A DNA stretch of 64,000 nt from Puccinellia tenuiflora (taxonomy: Eukaryota; Streptophyta; Magnoliopsida; Poales; Poaceae): assembly GCA_012064385.1 (NCBI GenBank), contig QRDG01000533.1, positions 1,061,322-1,125,321 on the forward strand, given 5' to 3'. Of the stretch, positions 55,991 through 64,000 are shown one piece after another (the first letter of the stretch is position 1; every line of letters starts with the position of its first letter). Under the pieces are notes generated by a model, which had not been told where the DNA came from, did not search any database, and worked only from the letters and a program-made list of their open reading frames with translations. Made by a program: the position numbers and the translations under genes.

Positions 55991-57709
55991 TTAATTTCTC
56001 CTACCAATATTTCCTACTCTTTGACATTTATCACAAGATTTAACATATTCATGATAATCTTTAAATAAAGTAGGCCAATAGAAACCAGATTGTAATACCT
56101 TTGCTGATGTGCGATCTCCTGCATGATGCCCTCCATAGGGACTATCATGGCAATCTCTTATTATAGCCTGTTGTTCATGCTCGGGTATACAACGTCTAAT
56201 AATACCATCTACACTTTTCTTATAAAGGAAAGGATCATCCCAAAAATAATGTCTTAGATCATAAAAGAATCTCTTTCTTTGTTGATAAGTAAAGTGTGGA
56301 GGTAATACTTTTCCAACAATAAAATTTGCATAATTAGCGAACCAAGGAGATGCAGCCTTAACACTGGATACATTAACAATTGCAAGTTGTTCATCAGCAA
56401 AGCTGTCATTAATAGGAATAGGATCATCAGGTATATTTTCCATTCTAGAGAGATGATCAGCTACTTGGTTATCTTCTCCTTTCCTATCAACAATGTGTAA
56501 ATCAAATTCTTGCAATAAAAGTACCCATCTTATCAATCTAGGCTTAGCATCCTTCTTGTTCATCAAGTATTTAATAGCAGAATGATCAGTATGTATTGTG
56601 ACTTTGGAATCAGTAATATAAGGTCTAAACTTGTCACAAGCAAATAGTACTACTAAAAATTCTTTTTCAGTTGTAGCATAATTTCTTTGGGCAGCATCAA
56701 GTGTTCTACTAGCATAATAAATAACATTCAGTTTCTTATCAACCCTTTGACCCAAAACAGCCCCAACTGCATAATCACTAGCATCACACTTAATTTCAAA
56801 GGGCAATTTCCAATCAGGAGGTTGAATAATAGGAGCAGTTATTAAAGCATTCTTCAAAATATTAAAAGATTCAATGCAATCATCATTAAAAGAGAAAGGA
56901 ACATCCATTTGCAAAAGATTGGTTAGAGGTTTTGATATTTTCGAGAAATCCTTAATGAACCAACGGTAAAAACCTGCATGCCCAAGAAAACTTCCTATAC
57001 CTTTTATATCCTTTGGGTATGGTAGCTTCTCAATAGCTTCTATCTTGGCTTGATCAACTTCTATTCCATCCCCAGAAATCTTATGTCCTAGAACAATTCC
57101 TTCGGTAACCATGAAGTGACACTTCTCCCAATTGAGAACTAAATGTTGATCTTCACAACGCTGCAAAACTTTGTTAAGATTGAACAAGCAATTATCAAAA
57201 GAAGTACCATACACAGAAAAATCAACCATAAAGACTTCCATTATTTTTTCAATATAATCAGCAAATATAGCATTCATGCATCTTTGAAAAGTAGCAGGAG
57301 CATTACATAAACCGAATGACATTCTTCTATAAGCAAATGTGCCAAATGGGCAAGTAAAAGTGGTCTTTTCTTGATCGTCCTTATGGACAGGAATTTGTGA
57401 GAAACCTGAATAACCATCTAGATAACAAAAGTAAGAGTGTTTAGATAACCTTTCTAACATTTGATCAATAAATGGCAATGGGTAATGATCTTTTCTAGTT
57501 GCTTTGTTTAGTTTCCTGTAATCAATGCACATCCTATAACCAACAACAGTACGTTGAGCCACAAGTTCATTCTCATCATTTGGAACAACAGTCATTCCAC
57601 CCTTTTTAGGAACACAATGGACAGGACTAACCCACTTACTATCAGCTATATGATAAATGGTACTAGCTTCCATGAGTCTTATTAGCTCTTTTCTTACCAC
57701 TTCTTTCAT
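55991..57709 (-). pseudogene. pol: RT, RNase H and integrase zinc domain of element 3
   Basis: This frame of 572 codons has RT motifs SKWVSPVHCVPKKGGM, CIDYRKLNKAT, YLDGYSGFSQIPV and RRMSFGLCNAPATFQRC. The catalytic box reads FMVDFSVYG at about residues 160-163, so the first of the two Asp residues is Val. RNase H follows (CDASDYAVGAVLG near 309, ATTEKEFLVVLFACDKFRPY, HTDHSAIKYL), then the integrase HHCC zinc domain (CHDSPYGGHHAGD ... CDKC) up to NIGRRN and a stop. It overlaps gag-PR by four bases because the protease-RT linker is deleted and the frame shifted. The type is clearly Athila-like. Confidence 0.88.
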
Positions 57710-59661
57710 TTATGCATACATAGAGTTGGGCTTATACCTTTAAGATCATCAAGAGAGTATCCAATAGCTGGTCGATGAGCTTTTAGCACATCAAGTAGTT
57801 TTTCTTCTTCAGTTGAAAGGTTAGCGCTAATAATGACAGGATATATGTTCTTATCATCTAAGTATGCATATTTCAGGTTGTCATGCAAAGGTTTCAATTC
57901 AAAACTAGGATCCCCTTTAGGTGGTGGTAACACTCCTAAATTATCAGGCAGGATATGCAACTGTAACTGTGGTGGTTGTTGCCATAATATTTGTTCCAGA
58001 GCCTCTTTTTCCTCATTATTAAATGGTTCATCTTGATTAAGCATATAACATTCTACAACATCTGTTGAAGCTACAGCTATATGAGCAAGGGTTTCAATTA
58101 TATCTTCAGAGATTGGCTCTTTCACAACATGTTTATCGGCAAATTTGGAAAAGTTGAACTCAAGTCTTCCATTATCACATTTAATAAACACTTTCTCTTT
58201 AAGCAAATTAATTTCAGCGCCAACAGTACGCAAGAAGGGTCTACCAAAAATGATAGGACAAAATGAATCTTGAGGGCAACCAAGCACAATAAAATCAGCA
58301 GGATATTTTATTTTACCAACTAGAACTTCAACATCTCTAACAATTCCAAAAGGACTAATATATTCTTTATTAGCAAGTTGAATCGTCATACCTGTCTCTT
58401 CCATAACAATAGGATCAATATCAGGCTTGATTTCAAGATAGAGAGAATATGGAATGACACTAATGCTTGACCCAATATCACATAGACCATGATAACTTGA
58501 AGTCCCAATAGAGCATGATATTATAGGTTTTCCCACCTTGGCCGAATTACCTCTGATAATTTTAGTAGCGTCTTCACATAGATAAACATCAACAGGATCT
58601 TCTTCATTTAATTGTTTGATAATCGAAATTTGAGTATTGGCTTCCACCTGTTCATATGGCTGAGGACATCTTCTTTTACTCTTGTTAGTAACAGCAATAA
58701 GTAAATTTTTCTTAACTTGGTTCGGATATGGGGGTGGCTCAACATACTCCTCAATTCTCACAGATGACACTGGCTCTATCTGTTTAATAACTTTAGGAAT
58801 AACAATAGATTGTTTAACAGGTTCAACATAAGTTTCAAACCCACTTTTAGGAATACAGATATGCTCAGCAAAATATTTAGCTATTTCAAGTATAACATAC
58901 GGATCAAGATTAAATGTATCACTCATATTTTTAAACAAGATGGAAGTAGAGAAGCTCTCCACACATGAATATCCAAAATCAAAATAAGGTTCATTACCTT
59001 TATAAAGTTCCCAGTGTCCAGTATTTTCAGAAATAGTTTCCAATAGGTTCCATGCTTCTTCTGCAGTATTATTTGTAAAACTCCCACCAGATGAATTGTC
59101 CAGAATTTCCTTATGCTTCATAGGTAGCCTCACATAAAAGTTTATGAATATAAGTTTCTTTGTAAGATCATGACAAGGATTCTCACGAAGGAGTGCCTTC
59201 AGTCTCCCCCAAGCTTGAGTAATACTCTCTCCTAGATGTGGCCAGAAATTAAATATATAGCAGCGGCTCTCATAAGCTTCTCTAGGAGTAAAATATTTAA
59301 TAAAGAAAATCTTCCTCAATACACTCCATTCAGTAGTGGCTCCTTCATCCAAAGACCTGAACCAAATACGAGCATTACCAGATAAAGACATAAATAATAT
59401 CTTCCTTTTCACATAGTCCTCAGAAATACCAGGAATCCTAAATAAGCCACATATTTCTTCAATCATTTCAATGTGTTCACGTGCAGGCTTAGTTCCATCC
59501 CCTGAAAATATATTCTTCATAACTCTTTCAACATGGCCAGTGGGAATTTTAAATCCCACTTCAGGTATCTTAGACACAGCAGTTTCAACCACTTTAGCAG
59601 TAGTGGCATAAGCACTTTCATATAGAGCAAGGTGCAGCGAGGAACGATTCTTAAATGCCAT
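57706..59661 (-). CDS. gag: Gag and aspartic protease of element 3
   Basis: The true ATG at 59661 (MAFKNRSSLHLALYES) opens 651 codons. Gag core at residues about 60-190: IEMIEEICGLFRIPGISED, KILFMSLSGNARIWFRSL, IKYFTPREAYESR, AWGRLKALLRENPCHD, ILDNSSGGSF. A linker rich in Pro and Lys follows. The protease has LCDIGSSISVIPYS near residue 395 and a later IIFGRPFLRTVGAEI. The ORF is open to its end in the protease-RT linker (GISPTLCMH), where a deletion and frameshift cut off RT. It could still supply particle protein and protease. Confidence 0.85.
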   Translation of the reverse strand: MAFKNRSSLHLALYESAYATTAKVVETAVSKIPEVGFKIPTGHVERVMKNIFSGDGTKPAREHIEMIEEICGLFRIPGISEDYVKRKILFMSLSGNARIWFRSLDEGATTEWSVLRKIFFIKYFTPREAYESRCYIFNFWPHLGESITQAWGRLKALLRENPCHDLTKKLIFINFYVRLPMKHKEILDNSSGGSFTNNTAEEAWNLLETISENTGHWELYKGNEPYFDFGYSCVESFSTSILFKNMSDTFNLDPYVILEIAKYFAEHICIPKSGFETYVEPVKQSIVIPKVIKQIEPVSSVRIEEYVEPPPYPNQVKKNLLIAVTNKSKRRCPQPYEQVEANTQISIIKQLNEEDPVDVYLCEDATKIIRGNSAKVGKPIISCSIGTSSYHGLCDIGSSISVIPYSLYLEIKPDIDPIVMEETGMTIQLANKEYISPFGIVRDVEVLVGKIKYPADFIVLGCPQDSFCPIIFGRPFLRTVGAEINLLKEKVFIKCDNGRLEFNFSKFADKHVVKEPISEDIIETLAHIAVASTDVVECYMLNQDEPFNNEEKEALEQILWQQPPQLQLHILPDNLGVLPPPKGDPSFELKPLHDNLKYAYLDDKNIYPVIISANLSTEEEKLLDVLKAHRPAIGYSLDDLKGISPTLCMHK

Positions 59662-59739
59662 AGTATCAATGAGATAAAAAACCAAATATAATTCAGCTTT
59701 CAAGTTTCCTTACCAAACTTCTTACCAATAGCGCTACGC

Positions 59740-59757
59740 TCCCCGGCAACGGTGCCA
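59740..59757 (-). other. Primer-binding site of element 3
   Basis: The minus strand reads TGGCACCGTTGCCGGGGA, one change from the complement of the tRNA-Asp 3' end, 11 bases after the LTR end. It fixes 59769 as the LTR border. Confidence 0.88.
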
Positions 59758-59768
59758 CAAAAGTATCT

Positions 59769-60947
59769 TGATGACTCCCAAGTGCAGTAGATCAATTGTA
59801 GTACCTTTCAATTAGAAAAGGTTGTCGAACCCACGAGGAGCTGAAGGTATTGGTTAGAAAGAATGATAAATAAAGCAATGAAAGATGCAAATGTTTTTGG
59901 GATTTTCAGTTGTATGATTGCAAAGATAATAAAAATGTCGAAAGTAAATAGTAACAGTTGAAAGCCCAATCCTCTATGTTGCAAGAGGACAAGCTCAAAT
60001 GGTGTGTAACTTATATGTGGAAAGTGTTCCCGAGGGCGACATGGATATCACTAGGCATAGAGATTTATTAAACAACACATTGCATATCTTGTCAAGTTTT
60101 AATCTTCTTGGGGCGGAGCCATAACTAGGCATAGCTAAATAAATAATCTACAACCCCTTATGATGGATCATGTAGCCAATTAAATGACTGCACAAGAATT
60201 ATTAAGACACAAAGTCCCACCATAGCATTACACTCTAAGGTCCCCGACACTACTACCCACATAATATAACTGCATGACTCTGTCTTAGGCTTACTTGTCC
60301 TCCCAAGTCTTCCTCAATTCATTACACTACGTTGTTCTCCTATGAGCCCTTATAGGTGAAGTGTTGTGCAGTCGACGTTCGCACAACACCATCATAGAAT
60401 CACATAGAAGATAAACTCTTGACAAAATACCAACACATGTTATATATAAATCATTGCCAATTCATCCTATGCCCTCAGGAACATATGGGAACTACTCACA
60501 GCGTGCAAACATGATCATAATCAGTGGCATAAAGGGTTCAATACAATCTGAAATAAATACATCACCACCAAATAATGACAAGTACCCAATCACAAACATG
60601 AATAGGAGCACAAGACAATGATCTAGGGTACATCAACTCTCAAACTATGAGGGGAATGGAGTGGATCATGGAGATGACGATGGAGATGGTGATGGACTTG
60701 GTGATGGACTTGATGTAGAGGCCTCCTCCCATGCCAAGGAGGAGAGGTGATGACGATGGCGATGATTTCCCCCTCTTCGGAGCTCCGGAGCAGCAGGATC
60801 TGACCCCCTTTGGAGAGAATCAGGAGCTCCGCCGCCGCCACGGCCTCAGATAATTCGGGAAAAAATTAGGGCGTCCTTTTTCGGGGAGAACGAAGGCGTA
60901 CATAAAAAGCCACAGGCGAGGAAGTGCCCGAGGCCCTATTTGGTGGG
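59769..60947 (-). mobile_element. 5' LTR of element 3, interrupted by element 4
   Basis: It is homologous to 51706-53010 and supplies the sequence missing in the N gap. It stops at TTTGGTGGG (60947), where the other LTR continues with TCCCACACGG. The remaining 330 bp or so of the LTR should lie beyond the right end of the window, after element 4. Confidence 0.85.
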
Positions 60948-62459
60948 TGATGCATGTAAAATGCATACATGAACTTTGCATTATAATTCTCATATTTCAA
61001 TCATATTTGCATCATATAAGGGTTATATCATTGTTTTATAATGATTTTGGGGATAATTCACAGTTTCCCCATTTATTTGGAATTAACCCTGCACTGACAG
61101 AAAACACTATTTTCTATATTTTCATGTTTCAGGGACCCAAACGACGTCCAAATGAGCTGAAAATTTACGGGGATCATTATTTTGGAAGGAGGAAGACCTA
61201 GGAGCGAAAGAAGCAAACGAACGGAGGCCGGAGGGCGAAAATAGGGGGCCCCATGCGGCTACAGTACCATGCCACGTGGGCCCACCTATTTTAGCCCTCG
61301 TGGCCCCGTTTGCATCGATCCTTCGCCCAGAAGCTTCCTCGTGACCTAAAAACGACTATAAAAATAGTCCCCCAACGTTTTCCAGAGGGAGGCGGCGGAG
61401 AAACACAAAACCAGAAACAGAGAGACAGAAGGCTGCCGCCGGAGAAGATCGGAGGGGGGAAACGCTGTCGGAATCACTTCCGGAGGTCTTCTCCATCCCC
61501 CCTCCGGAGTCTCCATCAACACCACCGCCAAGACCAGCACCATCTCCATCACCATCTTCTACATAAGTGCTATTCTACATGTTTGTGAATTGCTACTTGT
61601 CATTGTTTTGTGGGGTGATCATAGTTTCAGATTGTGTTGTATCACTTGTACCACTGAATCATATCATGTCTTGGCGTTGTGAGTAGTTCTCTCATGTTCC
61701 TGGGGGTATAGGATGAATTGGCAATGATTTATATATGACATGTGTTGGTATTTTGTCTAGTTTTTTTTATCTTTGATGTGATTCTATGATGGTGTTGTGC
61801 GATTGTCGACTGCATATCACTTCACCTATATGGGCTCATAGGAGAACACCATAATGTGATGAATTTAGGAGGACTTAGGGGGACAAGCAAACCTGAGACC
61901 GAATCATGAAGTTACTTTATGGGGTATTAGTATCGGGGACCTTAAACATTAATGCTATGGTGGGACTTTATGTCTTAATAACTCTTGTGTAGTCATTTAC
62001 TTGGCAACATGATCCATCATAAGAGGTTTAGTTTATTCATTTAGCTATTCCTAATTATGGCTCCGCCCAAAGAAGATTAAAACTTGACAAAATGTTTACC
62101 TTGCTGTTTTAGAAATATTTATGCCATGAAGTCTAAGTAGCCCTTGGGAACTCTCTCCACCTATAAGAAACACACACTTGAGCTTGTCCTCTTGCTGCAT
62201 AGAGGATTGGGCTTTCTCTCTTTGAGAGCTTTCACTTGTCATATTGCATTCTCAGCATTTTACTTTATTGCAATCTATACACCAAAAACCCAAAAACACT
62301 TGCATCATTTAATCATTTTAGTTTGTCTAGTGCATAGATAATAAGAGTAGTGACACTCTTATTTGGGAGGATAAATACTTATACCTTATACTCCTCGTGG
62401 GATCGATACTATACTTACACATCGAAGACTTCAACGATCCCCTATACGTGTGGGTATCA
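60948..62459 (+). mobile_element. 5' LTR of element 4
   Basis: It is 1512 bp. The TATA box CTATAAAAATAG is at 61356-61367. GC-rich leader sequence follows with CCGCCGGAGAAGATCGGAGG and CATCTCCATCACCATC. Its U5 half is homologous to element 2 and, more distantly, to element 3 (GAGGATTGGGCTTTC, CTTGTCCTCTTGC). Confidence 0.87.
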
Positions 62460-62469
62460 AGACGTTTTC

Positions 62470-62487
62470 TGGCGCCGTTGTCGGGCA
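62470..62487 (+). other. Primer-binding site of element 4
   Basis: TGGCGCCGTTGTCGGGCA lies 11 bases after the LTR end, with two changes from the tRNA-Asp complement. Confidence 0.82.
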
Positions 62488-62632
62488 GTGTAGTGCTTTA
62501 GTTTTTATTCTTGTTTCCACTAGATTTTTATTTTCTGTTTTGCATATACTCTAGTTTACTTTCAGTTTTGCATTTAGTTTAGTTTTACTTTTAGTTTTGC
62601 ATTTATCAAAAACCCAAAAAAAAATTAAAAAA

Positions 62633-63961
62633 ATGGAAAACTATTCTAAAAATTCCTGGAAAGTTGCTCGATTTAGAGAATCATATGAAGGGAAAAGATT
62701 TAGAGAATCATATGAAGGGAAAAGATTGGGAATGTTCATGGGGGTTCTAGATATGATTGCTAGTGGGCTGCTTGAGGAGCATAAGGAAGAAACTTGTTGC
62801 TCTGAATACTCTAGACACTTTGAATTCCAATGCCCTTCCAATAAAGTTGAACCTGTTATTGCAACTTATCATACAGGAAATTATGCTCACTTAGGGATGG
62901 AAGAAGTAGAGCAATTCGTTCTTTTCACGGGGGCATGTGAATTAAACACCTTCATTGATGAACATGAAACCTGCCCTATAGCTTCTAAATATAAAGTTAC
63001 TATCACTAATCTCCTTAATAAATGCATAGATGAATTTGATGAAAATATCTATGTTGTTGACACAAGGAAGAGATATGCCCAAGGAATATCTAATGTTTTG
63101 CAGGAAGAAGATGATGAAAACATGAGCTTGGAAGAAGAAGTATGTGAAGAAGATGACCAAATCCTAAGCTTGGGGATGCCCATACAGCCCCAAGAGGAGG
63201 ACAATGAAGAGCAAGAAGATGATGAACAACTAGAGAATGAAGAGAGGAAACATCCACCTTCATCACCTATGGATGAGGGTAACACTCAAAATTTGGTTGA
63301 TGATAAACTTTGCTTTTATGATAATGAGGGAGAATATGAACCTATGCCTAATGAAAACATTATTGATAATGATTTTAAAAATGATGAAGAACATGGTTTG
63401 GACATGCTATATGATAATGCTTTAGATGATGGTCCTATGCTTATTGATAATCCTCCATGTTTAGTTGTTACTACTTTATGTGAGGATAAAAATGATATAC
63501 TTGCTGCTTGTGATAATACTCTCACTCATGAGAGTCCTACTTTATTTCTGAACTCTCCTATTCACACCATGGAGGAGAAGCTTTTATATGTTGAAAAGTA
63601 CTTATGTGGGCTGAAATTATCTTACACTAATAACCTTTTCACCCATAACCATCATGTTTATGGTGCTTCTTGCAATTATTTTGAGAGGGGAAAACACACT
63701 AATATCTCACATGATAGTTTCAATAATCCTCTATATGTTCCTAAGATTGCAAAGTTGCACCAATCTAATAGTTCTTTTGTCAAATTTGCTTCCACTACTT
63801 GCAACTATTATGAGAGAGGAAGAAAGGCTTATCTTTATGCTTCCATGTTATTTAAAACACAACCTACTGATCATTACATGCATTGGTTACCACAAAATGG
63901 CTGCTATTTATTCATATATAAAATGCCAATGCATAGGAAAAGAGTTAGACTTAAAAGTTAA
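62633..63961 (+). CDS. Acidic ORF B, intact, unknown function
   Basis: The ORF has 442 codons from ATG at 62633, 145 bp after the primer site. Residues 10-32 contain a recent 9-residue tandem duplication (RFRESYEGK twice). A conserved-looking N-terminal region follows (MIASGLLEEHKEETCCSEY, SRHFEFQC, HLGMEEVEQFVLFTG, EHETCPIAS, ENIYVVDTRKR). Residues about 155-275 are extremely Glu/Asp-rich, then NPPCLVVTTLCEDKND, MEEKLLYVEKYLCGLKLSY, YFERGKHTN and CNYYERGRKAYLYASMLF. There is no zinc knuckle, protease, RT or transmembrane segment. I do not recognise it. It sits in the gag position and is also found, broken, in element 2. Confidence 0.75.
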   Translation: MENYSKNSWKVARFRESYEGKRFRESYEGKRLGMFMGVLDMIASGLLEEHKEETCCSEYSRHFEFQCPSNKVEPVIATYHTGNYAHLGMEEVEQFVLFTGACELNTFIDEHETCPIASKYKVTITNLLNKCIDEFDENIYVVDTRKRYAQGISNVLQEEDDENMSLEEEVCEEDDQILSLGMPIQPQEEDNEEQEDDEQLENEERKHPPSSPMDEGNTQNLVDDKLCFYDNEGEYEPMPNENIIDNDFKNDEEHGLDMLYDNALDDGPMLIDNPPCLVVTTLCEDKNDILAACDNTLTHESPTLFLNSPIHTMEEKLLYVEKYLCGLKLSYTNNLFTHNHHVYGASCNYFERGKHTNISHDSFNNPLYVPKIAKLHQSNSSFVKFASTTCNYYERGRKAYLYASMLFKTQPTDHYMHWLPQNGCYLFIYKMPMHRKRVRLKS

Positions 63962-64000
63962 TGGTTTAATGTTTTGTGGTGTGTTCCTTATGCTTTAACT

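Larger units (their letters stand above)
51706..60947 (-). mobile_element. Element 3: Athila-like Ty3/gypsy retrotransposon with extra ORF
   Basis: Minus-strand order: 5' LTR (from 60947, cut by element 4, to 59769), primer site, gag-PR (59661-57706), RT-RNaseH-IN N-terminus (57709-55991), IN core (55990-55217), tail (55195-55007), extra ORF (54756-54190), 3' UTR, polypurine tract and 3' LTR (53010-51706). It is the only element in the window with enzymes. At least three lesions inactivate pol. The LTR ends are TGATACGTGC...GGGAGTCATCA. Confidence 0.88.
60948..64000 (+). mobile_element. Element 4: LTR retrotransposon with intact acidic ORF (continues past window)
   Basis: Its LTR is 60948-62459 (TGATGCATG...GGGTATCA), followed by the primer site and ORF B. 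It is the same family as element 2 but in the opposite orientation. It is inserted in the 5' LTR of element 3 after GGTGGG. Its 3' part and the target duplication are outside the window. Confidence 0.85.

Overview
This window looks like intergenic DNA from a large-genome grass, probably Pooideae and perhaps Triticeae or a relative. I base this on the element types, not on any host gene. I found no convincing host gene, tRNA or rRNA. Almost everything is transposable elements inserted into one another. There are Athila-like Ty3/gypsy LTR retrotransposons with an 18-nt primer-binding site complementary to the tRNA-Asp 3' end. There are also LINEs whose ORF1 resembles the grass DUF7597-type proteins, solo LTRs starting TGTAACATCCC, and DNA elements with long or short terminal inverted repeats. 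One 269-base N gap lies at 52092-52360 and a single N at 42760.

Left part (1-8.2 kb). Positions 1-4438 are a second copy, in the same orientation, of 22767-30110: the end of a solo LTR plus the endonuclease and ORF1 part of a LINE. The copy ends abruptly at 4438 in a GC-rich chimeric head. A hAT-type MITE with TSD follows (4694-5109), then a LINE 3' remnant, an RNase H-like ORF, and an AT-rich inverted-repeat element (7023-8029).

8.2-15.5 kb. A 3677-bp Mutator-like element (8251-11927) has long TIRs and a 9-bp TSD. It carries GC-rich cargo and an array of a 671-bp satellite, which itself holds a hAT MITE with an 8-bp TSD. Next come a decayed gypsy 3' end, a small hAT-like element, a coding fragment, and a 64-bp minisatellite whose units carry a long perfect palindrome.

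15.5-38.3 kb. An old Athila-like LTR-leader-gag block of about 3040 bp is tandemly triplicated (units A, B, C). Unit A is split by a LINE (18170-31819, minus) with a 13-bp TSD. That LINE is split by a 3-kb solo LTR (20714-26654), which is split by a second solo LTR of the same family (23397-26330, TSD ATAAC).

38.3-64 kb. Four LTR retrotransposons sit one inside another, and all their right halves lie beyond the window. Element 1 (+, from 38350) carries gag and protease only. Element 2 (-, 43967-51705) carries an unknown acidic ORF. Element 3 (-, 51706-60947) is Athila-like with gag-PR-RT-RNaseH-IN, plus a 188-codon extra ORF that may have its own promoter. Element 4 (+, from 60948) carries an intact version of the acidic ORF. 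Elements 1, 2 and 4 share their U3. Elements 2, 3 and 4 share their U5. This suggests a family of non-autonomous elements with mosaic LTRs, plausibly mobilised by element-3-type enzymes. It is the most interesting biology in the window.

All identities are by eye. Family names rest on motifs and general knowledge, with no database search.
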